A DNA stretch of 54,558 nucleotides from Bacillota bacterium (GTDB lineage Bacteria; Bacillota; Clostridia; Peptostreptococcales; Anaerovoracaceae). Shown in pieces: positions 7,912 through 14,879 of this stretch (position 1 is the stretch's first letter; every line of letters begins with the position of its first letter). Where the stretch lies: contig JAFRZB010000046.1 of NCBI GenBank assembly GCA_017442785.1, positions 1 through 54,558 of the forward strand. Direction: 5' to 3'. The position numbers and the translations under genes were made by a program. The notes beneath the pieces are model-generated. The model was given only the letters and a program-made list of their open reading frames with translations, was not told where the DNA came from and searched no databases.

Positions 7912-8957
7912 AGCCTCCTGCACTCAAGATAATAGCGTTTATCGGACGCGCGCCCTATGGAGAAGGTCTTCTTCGGCAGGGCGCCGTTTTTTATTATGTC
8001 GGAAAACAGCTGTTCCCTGGGGTAGGGAAGGCGTATGTCCGCCGTGCAGCCCAGCTTTTCCGCAAGGGCACGGCACTCCTCTTCTCCGTGGATGTAATCG
8101 ATCACCTGTCCGTCCTTAACCAGGCGGTGTATGGGAAGGAACTGAAGGGCGGGGTCGTAGAGGTTAACAAGCTCAACTAGGGCAAAGCGCTTGTCGGAGC
8201 TTATGCCGCGGGCCTTCTCCTGCTCCCGGCAGAGCTTGGCAGCTGCCAGAGAATGGTTGCCGTCACCCACGGCAAAGAGCATGCCGTCCTCGGCTTTCGC
8301 AAGCAGTATGTTGAAAATATCTGCAACTACATTCCAGTCTCTGATGGTCTGCAGCAGCCAGCCGCATATCCTGCCGCCTCCCAGCATCAGCGGGAAGTCG
8401 TACAGGGGCCTGCGGTTTCTGGTAAGGACCTCAAGGCTTCCCATCAGCATGTCCTTGGGATCCCTGAACAGCAGCATGGCGTGGGGCATCTCAAGCGGCG
8501 CGGTCTTTCTTATCTCCACGCGCACCGGAAGGCGGCTCTCCACGGTCTCTTCGGAGGCTCGTATAAGGGCTTTGCTGCCCGGGCGGTAGTCGAAACGGTC
8601 CATGTCCGCAAGAGCCAGAAGCCCCCTGCGCGTTCCGGAGGAAGTCTCGCGCTTAATGAATACAAAACCCTCCGGGATCTCCCGGAGAGTTCCGTTTTCA
8701 AGATATTCCTTCATTTTGCGGGGTATGGCCGCCTCGTGTCCTTCGTGCCCTTTTCCGGCTTCGCCAAGCCAGGCCTCCGGCATCTGAAGGTCCAGAGTGG
8801 ACGGAGCGCCCCCGATCAGCTCTTCCGCCTTCTGCCAGTAGCCCGGATCCGACGTGTACTGGTCGCATGCTATGGTGGCCCACTTTTCAAGATCCGTGCC
8901 CTCTGCAGGAATAAGGATCTTAGGCGCGTATATACCAAAACCCCCGTTATCAGTCAT
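7908..8957 (-). CDS. DUF1015-family protein, third gene of the serine operon
   Basis: The 349-residue protein starts FGIYAPKILIPAEGTDLEKWATIACDQYTS and contains AVGDGNHSLAAAKLCRE, both typical of DUF1015 proteins, which are often encoded beside serC and serA. The biochemical role of the family is not established to my knowledge; the GDGNHS motif is its most conserved part. It is somewhat shorter than members of about 410 residues. It begins nine bases after the serA stop and is part of the same minus-strand operon, so it should be under the same Ser attenuator. Its stop overlaps that of the convergent M56 gene by four bases, with no room for a terminator. Confidence 0.85.
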   Translation of the reverse strand: MTDNGGFGIYAPKILIPAEGTDLEKWATIACDQYTSDPGYWQKAEELIGGAPSTLDLQMPEAWLGEAGKGHEGHEAAIPRKMKEYLENGTLREIPEGFVFIKRETSSGTRRGLLALADMDRFDYRPGSKALIRASEETVESRLPVRVEIRKTAPLEMPHAMLLFRDPKDMLMGSLEVLTRNRRPLYDFPLMLGGGRICGWLLQTIRDWNVVADIFNILLAKAEDGMLFAVGDGNHSLAAAKLCREQEKARGISSDKRFALVELVNLYDPALQFLPIHRLVKDGQVIDYIHGEEECRALAEKLGCTADIRLPYPREQLFSDIIKNGALPKKTFSIGRASDKRYYLECRRL

Positions 8958-8966
8958 CAGTACGCC

Positions 8967-10136
8967 TTACTTTATCACCCTTACGCGTATAACGCCGTCA
9001 ATGGCGGATATTGCGTCTGCAAGCTCCTTGGGAGTCTCGCCGTTGAAGTCCAGTATGGTGTAGGCTATGCCGGCCTTGGACTTGTTAACAAGGTTCTCTA
9101 TGTTAAGGCCGAGGGATACCACCTTTTCGGTCATGAGTCCCAGCATGCCTATCTTGTTCTCGTGGATGACGGTAATGCGGTCTCCGTCCGCGCGGGCAAA
9201 GCTTACGTCCGGCAGGTTGACGGAGTTGATGATGTTTCCGTTCTCAATGTATTCCACGGTCTGACGGGCGCCCATCACGGCGCAGTTGATCTCAGCCTCG
9301 GGTGTTCCGGACGCCAGGTGCGGAGTGCAGAACACGTGCTCATGCTTCATCTGCTCCGGGGTGGGGAAGTCCGTGGCGTAGCCCTTTATCTTGCCGCTCT
9401 CAAGCGCGGCGCAAAGATCCGCGTTGTTTACTATGCCGCCGCGGGCGTAGTTTATAAGGTAGACGCCGTCGTTCATTATCTCGATGGTGTCCTTATTTAT
9501 CATGTCCTTTGTCTCTTCGTTGAGAGGAACGTGCACCGTAACTATGTCGGCGCCCGTAAGGGCCTCCTCCAGGGTGGGCACGAAGCTCAGGTAGCTCCTC
9601 AGCTCCTCAACGCGCGCGTGGGAGAGGTAGGGGTCGTAGCCTATTACCTTCATGCCGAGGTCGTGGCAGGCCTTAGCCATGCGGGAACCTACGTTGCCCA
9701 CGCCCAGGATGGTTATCTGCCTTCCCATAATCTCCGGGCCGCGGAAGGCTTCCTTGCCGTTCTCGACCGTCTTGCTGCCGTACTTGGTGTCCTCGTCCGG
9801 AAGGTTCTTTACCCAGGTCATGGCCTCGTAGCCGTTGCGCATCAGCATTATCATGGCGGCTATGGTGAACTCCTTTACCGCGTTGGCGTTTCCGCCCGGG
9901 GCGTTGACTACGCAAATGCCTTCCTTAGTGCAGCGCTCGATGGGGATGTTGTTTACACCGGCTCCGGTCCTTGCGATTATCTTGAGGTTCTTTCCGAACT
10001 CCATGTCGTGTATGGGCTTGGAGCGCACCATTATGCCGTCCGGATCCTTGCAGTCCGTGCTGATATTGTACTTTTCCGGCTTAAATACCTTAAGTCCTTC
10101 GGGTGCTATGTTGTTTAATGTCTGGATATTATACAT
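8967..10136 (-). CDS. serA: D-3-phosphoglycerate dehydrogenase
   Basis: Catalyses the first step of serine synthesis, NAD-dependent oxidation of 3-phosphoglycerate. The 389-residue protein has the Rossmann motif ILGVGNVGSRMAKACHDLGMKVIGYDPYL, the substrate and catalytic segments RTGAGVNNIPI, NYARGGIVNNADL and CTPHLASGTPEAE (His-Glu relay), and a C-terminal ACT-type domain (RITVIHENKIGMLGLMT...ISAIDGVIRVRVIK) that usually carries serine feedback inhibition. It lacks the extra ASB domain of long-form enzymes. Its start overlaps the end of serC by eight bases, so the two are translationally coupled. Confidence 0.96.
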   Translation of the reverse strand: MYNIQTLNNIAPEGLKVFKPEKYNISTDCKDPDGIMVRSKPIHDMEFGKNLKIIARTGAGVNNIPIERCTKEGICVVNAPGGNANAVKEFTIAAMIMLMRNGYEAMTWVKNLPDEDTKYGSKTVENGKEAFRGPEIMGRQITILGVGNVGSRMAKACHDLGMKVIGYDPYLSHARVEELRSYLSFVPTLEEALTGADIVTVHVPLNEETKDMINKDTIEIMNDGVYLINYARGGIVNNADLCAALESGKIKGYATDFPTPEQMKHEHVFCTPHLASGTPEAEINCAVMGARQTVEYIENGNIINSVNLPDVSFARADGDRITVIHENKIGMLGLMTEKVVSLGLNIENLVNKSKAGIAYTILDFNGETPKELADAISAIDGVIRVRVIK

Positions 10137-11223
10137 GACGTTCGAACTCCTTCATCACTTCTGTCAGTTTCTTTACTCCTTCGAGCGGCATTCCGTTGTA
10201 GAGGCTTGCTCTGCAGCCGCCGGCCGCCCTGTGTCCCTTAAGGCTTATCAGGCCGTTGTCCGCGGCCTGCTTTACGAACGCTGCCGTCAGTTCCTCGCTC
10301 GGGAGCCTGAAGACAACGTTCATGATAGATCGGTCGCCCGGCCTTACGGGGCACTTGTATATCTTTGAGTTATCTATGAAATCGTAAAGAAGCGATGCCT
10401 TTTCACGGTTCCGTCTTTCCATCTCGGCCACGCCGCCCTGGCGCTCTATCCATTTGAACACCAGTCCGGCCGCGTATATCGCAAAGCACGGAGGCGTGTT
10501 GTACATGGAGCGCGCGTCCGCCGCCACCTTATAGCGCAGCATTATCGGCACCACCGGGTCTATATCCCTTTCAAGTATGTCTTTCTTAAGGATGACGACG
10601 GTAAGTCCGGCGGGTCCTATGTTCTTCTGCGCTCCCGCGTAGATGAGGTCGTGGGCTTTGACGTCTATGTCTATGCCAAGGATCGCCGAGGACCAGTCTC
10701 CTACGAGCCTTGCCCCGCATCCTTCGGGGACCTTGGGAAGCTCCCAAAAGGTGGTTCCGTAGACCGTGTTGTTTCCGGTAAAGTGCAGGAGCTTTGCGTC
10801 CTTTGGAACGTTTGCCGGATCCAGTTTAGGGATATAGGTGAACTTCTCATCCTCGGAGCTTGCGACGCAGACGGCGTTTCCCCAGCGGGCGCCCTCGTCC
10901 ATGGCCTTCTTTGAGAACTGGCCGGACTTTATGAACGCCATGGTCTCTCCCTGATGCGCCAGGTTCATGCACACCTCGGAGAACTGCATGGTGGCGCCGC
11001 CCTGAAGGAACAGCACCGCGTAGTCATCGGGGATGTTCATCAGGCGCCTTATGGCCTCCTCCGCGCCGTCAATTACGGCATCGAAGGGCTTGCTCCTGTG
11101 GCTTATCTCCATTACGGACGCGCCGGCGCCGGGAAGGCACAGGAGCTCCTTTTGGATCTGCTCCAGCACCTCCAGGGGCATCTGGCTGGGCCCCGCGGAG
11201 AAATTGTAGACTCTTTCTTCCAT
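10129..11223 (-). CDS. serC: Phosphoserine aminotransferase
   Basis: PLP enzyme converting 3-phosphohydroxypyruvate and glutamate to phosphoserine. The 364-residue length is normal. Signatures are YNFSAGPSQMPLEVLEQ at the N-terminus, FLQGGATMQFSEV, and DLIYAGAQKNIGPAGLTVV, where the lysine of AQKN is the PLP-binding residue. The C-terminal HRAAGGCRASLYNGMPLEGV also fits. AAGGAAAAG precedes the ATG at 11223. The transcript begins at the strong promoter at 11422-11450 and passes through a Ser-rich leader peptide and terminator before reaching this start. No phosphoserine phosphatase gene is seen here. Confidence 0.97.
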   Translation of the reverse strand: MEERVYNFSAGPSQMPLEVLEQIQKELLCLPGAGASVMEISHRSKPFDAVIDGAEEAIRRLMNIPDDYAVLFLQGGATMQFSEVCMNLAHQGETMAFIKSGQFSKKAMDEGARWGNAVCVASSEDEKFTYIPKLDPANVPKDAKLLHFTGNNTVYGTTFWELPKVPEGCGARLVGDWSSAILGIDIDVKAHDLIYAGAQKNIGPAGLTVVILKKDILERDIDPVVPIMLRYKVAADARSMYNTPPCFAIYAAGLVFKWIERQGGVAEMERRNREKASLLYDFIDNSKIYKCPVRPGDRSIMNVVFRLPSEELTAAFVKQAADNGLISLKGHRAAGGCRASLYNGMPLEGVKKLTEVMKEFERHV

Positions 11224-11263
11224 GGTATCTTTTCCTTCCGCCGCCCGAAAAGACCGGGGGCTA

Positions 11264-11293
11264 TAAAAAAACCGGAAAGCTTTGCCTTCCGGT
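11264..11293 (-). terminator. Attenuator terminator of the serC-serA operon
   Basis: On the minus strand ACCGGAAGGC (11293-11284) pairs with GCTTTCCGGT (11280-11271), a 10-bp stem with one G-U pair and an AAA loop, followed by a run of Ts. It lies between the leader peptide stop and the serC start. A copy of the 3' arm, GCTTTCCG at 11318-11311, can instead pair with CGGAAGGC at 11292-11285, giving a competing antiterminator. Confidence 0.88.
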
Positions 11294-11310
11294 CTGTTTA
11301 TCTAATTTAT

Positions 11311-11318
11311 CGGAAAGC
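11311..11318 (-). promoter_or_regulatory. Antiterminator arm of the serC attenuator
   Basis: GCTTTCCG begins 12 bases after the leader stop codon, within the footprint of a ribosome paused at that stop. It is complementary to the 5' arm of the terminator. A ribosome finishing the leader would mask it and allow termination; a ribosome stalled earlier on the Ser codons would leave it free. The leader's own AAAGGAAAG binding site can also pair with its CTTTCC. Confidence 0.75.
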
Positions 11319-11330
11319 TCGTATTCAAAC

Positions 11331-11393
11331 TTACAGCACCCAGCAGGAGCCGCAGCAGGAAGACGATGAAGATGAGCAGATTGTGTTTCTCAT
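11331..11393 (-). CDS. Ser/Cys-rich leader peptide of the serC-serA operon
   Basis: This 20-codon frame reads MRNTICSSSSSSCCGSCWVL and then TAA. It has an AAAGGAAAG ribosome binding site seven bases before the ATG and sits about 20 bases after the predicted transcription start. Seven of 20 codons are Ser, six of them consecutive and using four different Ser codons; four more are Cys, and Gly and Trp also occur. All four amino acids draw on serine in biosynthesis. The frame is followed by an antiterminator arm and an intrinsic terminator. The arrangement is that of a leader peptide whose ribosome measures Ser-tRNA (and perhaps Cys-tRNA) charging. It is inferred from sequence only. Confidence 0.85.
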   Translation of the reverse strand: MRNTICSSSSSSCCGSCWVL

Positions 11394-11421
11394 ACAACTT
11401 TCCTTTCAGAAATTTGTGTAT

Positions 11422-11450
11422 ATAATACGCCTGCGGAGAGGAATTGTCAA
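11422..11450 (-). promoter_or_regulatory. Promoter of the serC leader transcript
   Basis: On the minus strand TTGACA (11450-11445), a 17-base spacer and TATTAT (11427-11422). It begins just after the bactofilin stop codon. Transcription should start near 11415, giving a leader of about 190 bases before serC. Confidence 0.85.
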
Positions 11451-11453
11451 CTG

Positions 11454-11915
11454 TTATTCTATGGGCGTGGCGTCCGGAGCTGCGGGCGCGGGGGCCGGAG
11501 CGGGCTTTTTGGGAAGCATGCTGAGCCTTCCCTCAAATGTTGAGCCGTCCTCGGTCTCAAGGCTGGCCGTGGAGAGGTTGCCCTTGATGGAGCCGGTGGA
11601 GGCTATCACTGTCTCCGCGGAGCAGAGCACTGTGCCTTCTATCCTTCCTGCAAGCTTAAGGGAGCCCAGAGCCGCTTCGCCCACAAGAGATCCGGTCTTG
11701 GATATGGAGACGCTCTTTGTGGAGCGGATGTTGCCTCTTACGGTGCCGTTTATCTCTACGGGATCCTTGGTGTCGAAATTGCCTACCATTATTATCCCTG
11801 AGCCTATGACAGTCTTATCGGCAGGGACAAACACCTCGGGTGCCTTTTCTTCTATTATTTCCTTAACCTCTTCCTTTACTTCGGGAACGGGTTCTTCCTT
11901 TTTCTTTCCGAACAT
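11454..11915 (-). CDS. Bactofilin (polymer-forming cytoskeletal protein)
   Basis: The 153-residue protein has a charged N-terminal tail (MFGKKKEEPVPEVKEEVKEI), then a central beta-helix domain of about 100 residues: TVIGSGIIMVGNFDTKDPVEINGTVRGNIRSTKSVSI...GSLVGEAALGSLKLAGRIEGTVLCS. This is the bactofilin repeat that self-assembles into filaments, often at sites of cell-wall growth. The tail ends in a Pro/Ala-rich stretch. The start at 11915 is chosen because AAGGAG precedes it; a longer frame to 11969 has no binding site. It has its own divergent promoter, and its stop abuts the serC promoter. Confidence 0.9.
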   Translation of the reverse strand: MFGKKKEEPVPEVKEEVKEIIEEKAPEVFVPADKTVIGSGIIMVGNFDTKDPVEINGTVRGNIRSTKSVSISKTGSLVGEAALGSLKLAGRIEGTVLCSAETVIASTGSIKGNLSTASLETEDGSTFEGRLSMLPKKPAPAPAPAAPDATPIE

Positions 11916-11960
11916 TTTATTCTCCTTAACAGACGGCTGCTGTGATATTTCGTATACTTT

Positions 11961-11989
11961 ATAATACACTAAAAGAAAATTGCGGGCAA
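11961..11989 (-). promoter_or_regulatory. Bactofilin promoter
   Basis: On the minus strand TTGCCC (11989-11984), 17 bases, TATTAT (11966-11961). Its -35 overlaps the -35 of the divergent DUF554 promoter, so the two may compete for RNA polymerase. Confidence 0.6.
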
Positions 11990-12008
11990 GAGGAAAAGGT
12001 GTTATAAT
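11980..12008 (+). promoter_or_regulatory. DUF554 gene promoter, apparently leaderless
   Basis: TTGCGG (11980-11985), 17 bases, TATAAT (12003-12008). Only six bases separate the -10 from the ATG at 12015, so transcription should start at or next to the start codon, leaving no room for a ribosome binding site. Confidence 0.6.
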
Positions 12009-12014
12009 CTGCCC

Positions 12015-12716
12015 ATGGACATATTTATAGGAGTTCTTGCAAATACAGGCCTTGTGGTCTTAGGCACTGTCATAGGCTGCGTCCTGGGGGGCGAAAAGGT
12101 GCGCCGGATAGCGCAGCGCGTGTTCCAGCTGTTTGCCATATTCGTGATACTTCTCGGCATAGAGGGCGCCCTTGGGATAAAGGAGCCGCTCAAGGCCATG
12201 ATATTCATAGTGGTAGGCACTGTAATTGGAGAGCTCATAGACATAGACAAACAGCTCAATAGGCTCGGAGGCTTTATCCAGAGGAAGCTCTCCCGCGGAA
12301 AAGCAGGGGACAGCCGCTTTGCCGAGGGCTTCATACAGGCGGTGCTGCTCTTCTGCATCGGATCCATGACCTTCATAGGCGCGCTGGAGTCCGGCATCCA
12401 GCATGTCCACACCACATACATAACCAAGGGGACGCTGGACTGCATAAGCGCAATAACCCTTTCCGCGGCCAACGGTCCGGGTGTGGGGCTGTCGGCGCTC
12501 TTCGTCCTTGTATACCAGGGCCTTCTGGTGGCGCTGGCGGGGCTTCTGGAGCCCGTGCTTCTTCCGGAGGTGGTGGCCCTCTCCGCCCAGATAGGAAGCC
12601 TTATGCTTGTGGGCATAGGCCTTAACATGCTGGAGATAACAAAGATCAAGGTGGCCAACTTCCTTCCGGCCATGTTCCTGCCCATGATATGGCAGGCAGT
12701 CTCCTCTCTCTTCTGA
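12015..12716 (+). CDS. DUF554-family membrane protein
   Basis: A 233-residue integral membrane protein. MDIFIGVLANTGLVVLGTVIGCVLG at the N-terminus and the conserved FIQAVLLFCIGSMTFIGALESG segment in the middle mark the DUF554 family, which has about six to seven membrane segments. Members are thought to be transporters or channels, but the substrate is not known. No ribosome binding site precedes the ATG, and the -10 TATAAT ends six bases before it, which suggests a leaderless message. The EamA gene starts three bases after its stop, so the two form an operon. Confidence 0.85.
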   Translation: MDIFIGVLANTGLVVLGTVIGCVLGGEKVRRIAQRVFQLFAIFVILLGIEGALGIKEPLKAMIFIVVGTVIGELIDIDKQLNRLGGFIQRKLSRGKAGDSRFAEGFIQAVLLFCIGSMTFIGALESGIQHVHTTYITKGTLDCISAITLSAANGPGVGLSALFVLVYQGLLVALAGLLEPVLLPEVVALSAQIGSLMLVGIGLNMLEITKIKVANFLPAMFLPMIWQAVSSLF

Positions 12717-12719
12717 TCC

Positions 12720-13613
12720 ATGGCAGATAAAAACGGCAGGAGCGGAATAGCAGGAGGCCTTATGCTTCTCGGGGCGGCGTTCGTATGGGGCGTTGCCTTT
12801 GTCTTTCAGGTGGAGGGGATGGACCACATAACCCCCGTCACCTTCATGGCAGCCAGGTGCTTCCTGGCGGCTGTCTTCCTCGCCGTTCTTCTGATGATCA
12901 TCCGCGGGCCTAAGAACGCCTTCCGTTTCGACAGGGCAACTCTTAAGGGCGGCATAGGCTGCGGTCTTTGCATAACCGTCGCAAACAACCTCCAGCAGAT
13001 AGGCATACAGTACACCACGGCAGGCAAGGCAGGCTTTCTTACCGGGCTCTACATGCTGCTGGTGCCGATCTTTGCCGCACTGATTTTCAGGCGCAGGGCG
13101 GGGCTTAAGACCTGGATAGCCGTGCTTATAGGCGCTGTTGGCATGTACCTTCTCTGCATCAAGGAGGGCTTTACCATAGAAAGGGGCGACAGCTTCGTCA
13201 TCTGTTGCGCCGTGGTATTCTCTTTCCACATACTCTGCGCGGACCATTTCGCTCCGGAGGCGGACGCGGTAAAGATGAGCCTGATGCAGTTCTTCGTGGC
13301 CTTCGTGCTGTCCACAGTCTGGGCGCTCCTTGCAGAGGCCCCCACCTTTGAGGCCATATGGGAGGCGCGCGTCTCCATAGGCTACTGCGGCATAGTTTCC
13401 GCGGGCGTGGGCTACACCCTTCAGCTTTTGGGGCAGCAGCGCACCCGCTCCGAGGCTGCGGCGCTTATAATGAGCCTGGAGTCCGTATTCGCCGCGCTGG
13501 CGGGCTGGGTGATGCTCAATGAGATCATGACCGTAAAGGAGCTCATAGGCTGCGCACTTATATTCTTCGCCATAATACTCGTCCAGATAGACCCAAAATT
13601 ATACCGAAAGTAG
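12720..13613 (+). CDS. EamA/DMT-family transporter
   Basis: The 297-residue protein has about ten hydrophobic segments arranged as two EamA repeats (about 12-145 and 155-290). Typical features are LLGAAFVWGVAFVFQVEGMDHITPVTFMAARCF at the start and YTLQLLGQQRTRSEAAALIMSLESVFAALAGWVMLNEIMTVKELIGCALIFFAII near the end. The family exports or imports metabolites such as amino acids; the substrate here is not predictable. The ATG at 12720 lies three bases after the DUF554 stop. An intrinsic terminator follows at 13637-13665. Confidence 0.92.
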   Translation: MADKNGRSGIAGGLMLLGAAFVWGVAFVFQVEGMDHITPVTFMAARCFLAAVFLAVLLMIIRGPKNAFRFDRATLKGGIGCGLCITVANNLQQIGIQYTTAGKAGFLTGLYMLLVPIFAALIFRRRAGLKTWIAVLIGAVGMYLLCIKEGFTIERGDSFVICCAVVFSFHILCADHFAPEADAVKMSLMQFFVAFVLSTVWALLAEAPTFEAIWEARVSIGYCGIVSAGVGYTLQLLGQQRTRSEAAALIMSLESVFAALAGWVMLNEIMTVKELIGCALIFFAIILVQIDPKLYRK

Positions 13614-13636
13614 AAAATAAATTATTCTAACAGTAT

Positions 13637-13665
13637 CAGCAGTGTCTTCCATTGCTGTTTTTTTT
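13637..13665 (+). terminator. Intrinsic terminator after the EamA gene
   Basis: AGCAGTG and CATTGCT form a 7-bp stem with one G-U pair and a TCTTC loop, followed by GTTTTTTTT. It ends the DUF554-EamA transcript. Confidence 0.8.
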
Positions 13666-13708
13666 CTGTTATCATACTGACATCAGAAGAAAGCAGGAGG
13701 TAAAGACA

Positions 13709-13801
13709 ATGATGACATGGTTTGCCGATAAGATAAACGCCATAAGAAAGAGACAGGAGATACACATCTTCCTGTCGGAGAGAAAGTCCCTGAGGATGTA
13801 G
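13709..13801 (+). CDS. 30-residue basic peptide upstream of the XRE/TPR regulator
   Basis: This short frame encodes a peptide beginning MMTWFADKINAIRKRQEIHI and ending LSERKSLRM. The ribosome binding site AGGAGG lies eight bases before the ATG, as good as any in the window. It ends six bases before the start of the regulator, so the two are probably co-translated. The peptide is amphipathic and basic, with no signal sequence. It could be a signalling peptide, a leader controlling the regulator, or a small functional protein. I do not recognise it, and expression is not proven. Confidence 0.55.
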   Translation: MMTWFADKINAIRKRQEIHIFLSERKSLRM

Positions 13802-13807
13802 CAAGAC

Positions 13808-14878
13808 ATGAAGATAGATCTTCCGGAAAACATACGCGCTCTGAGAAAAGAGAGGAAGCTCACACAGGAGCAGCTGGCGGACGCCCTGGGCGTTACTACA
13901 GGCGCCGTCCACAAGTGGGAGGCCGGCCTTTCTGTGCCGGAGCTGGACATGATAATACGGATGGCGGGGCTCTTCGACACGTCCGTGGACGCACTTTTGG
14001 GCTACCACATAAAGGACGACAGCCGCAAGGCGATAATAGAAAGGATCGGCACCGGCTGCCGCATCATGGATCCTAAGACCCTGGCGGAGGCGGAGCTGGC
14101 GCTCACCAAGTATCCCAACTCCTTTGAGATAGTCCATACCTGCGCCTTCGCCTACCTGGTGTTCGGCATGGGCAGCCACGACAAGGCTCAGATCCGAAGA
14201 GGCCGGGACCTTCTGGAGAAGGCCCTGCTTCTGCTTCCGCAGAACAAGGATCCGGAGATCAGCGAGCATACGCTCTACGCAAACATCTCCGCCGCGAGCT
14301 TTGCCCTCGGTGAGCCCGACAAGTGCCTGGAGCTCCTTAAGGAGCACAATGTGGGAGGGCTGTTCAACTCCGACATAGCGTCGGTGCTGCTGTATTCAAA
14401 AAAGCCCGAAGAAGCCGCTCCCTACCTGTCCAAATCCCTGTATTCCGGCTATTTTGAGCTTTTGAGCGCTGCCTCCGGATTTGCTATGGTGTTCCTCGGA
14501 CGCAGGGACTACGTTTCCGCCGTCAGGATACTTGAGTGGGGACTCGATACGCTCGAGGGACTTAAGACCGGCGAGGGGACAGGCTACATAGACAAGGTGC
14601 ATGCGCAGCATCTGGTATTGCTTGCATGCGCAAGGCTTAAGACCGGGGAAAAGGAAAAGGCCCTTGAGATCTTAAGGACTGCCGCGGAGCTTGCCGCGCG
14701 TTTCGACGCAGCATCCGATTACGGCTTTTCGTCCCTCAAATATCTGGACAACATTGAATACGGAAGCGCCCACGATGCTCTGGGCGCTACAGCGGCGGAA
14801 GGCATCGAAAATATGCTGAAACAGCTGGAAGATCCGGAAATTACAAGCCTTTGGAAGAGTGCAACTGAAAATAAGTGA
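13808..14878 (+). CDS. XRE-family helix-turn-helix regulator with TPR-like repeats
   Basis: Residues 5-60 are a classic XRE domain (IRALRKERKLTQEQLADALGVTTGAVHKWEAGLSVPELDMIIRMAGLFDTSVDALLGY). The remaining 290 residues are helical and repeat-like, including ALLLLPQNKDPEISEHTLYANISAASFALGEPDKCLELLKEH, in the manner of TPR proteins. The layout recalls peptide-responsive RRNPP regulators, though I cannot prove membership. A 30-codon peptide gene immediately precedes it, and an MFS exporter gene starts one base after its stop. A peptide-sensing or drug-responsive circuit is possible. The last codons contain the recurrent GCAACTGAAA motif. Confidence 0.85.
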   Translation: MKIDLPENIRALRKERKLTQEQLADALGVTTGAVHKWEAGLSVPELDMIIRMAGLFDTSVDALLGYHIKDDSRKAIIERIGTGCRIMDPKTLAEAELALTKYPNSFEIVHTCAFAYLVFGMGSHDKAQIRRGRDLLEKALLLLPQNKDPEISEHTLYANISAASFALGEPDKCLELLKEHNVGGLFNSDIASVLLYSKKPEEAAPYLSKSLYSGYFELLSAASGFAMVFLGRRDYVSAVRILEWGLDTLEGLKTGEGTGYIDKVHAQHLVLLACARLKTGEKEKALEILRTAAELAARFDAASDYGFSSLKYLDNIEYGSAHDALGATAAEGIENMLKQLEDPEITSLWKSATENK

Positions 14879-14879
14879 C

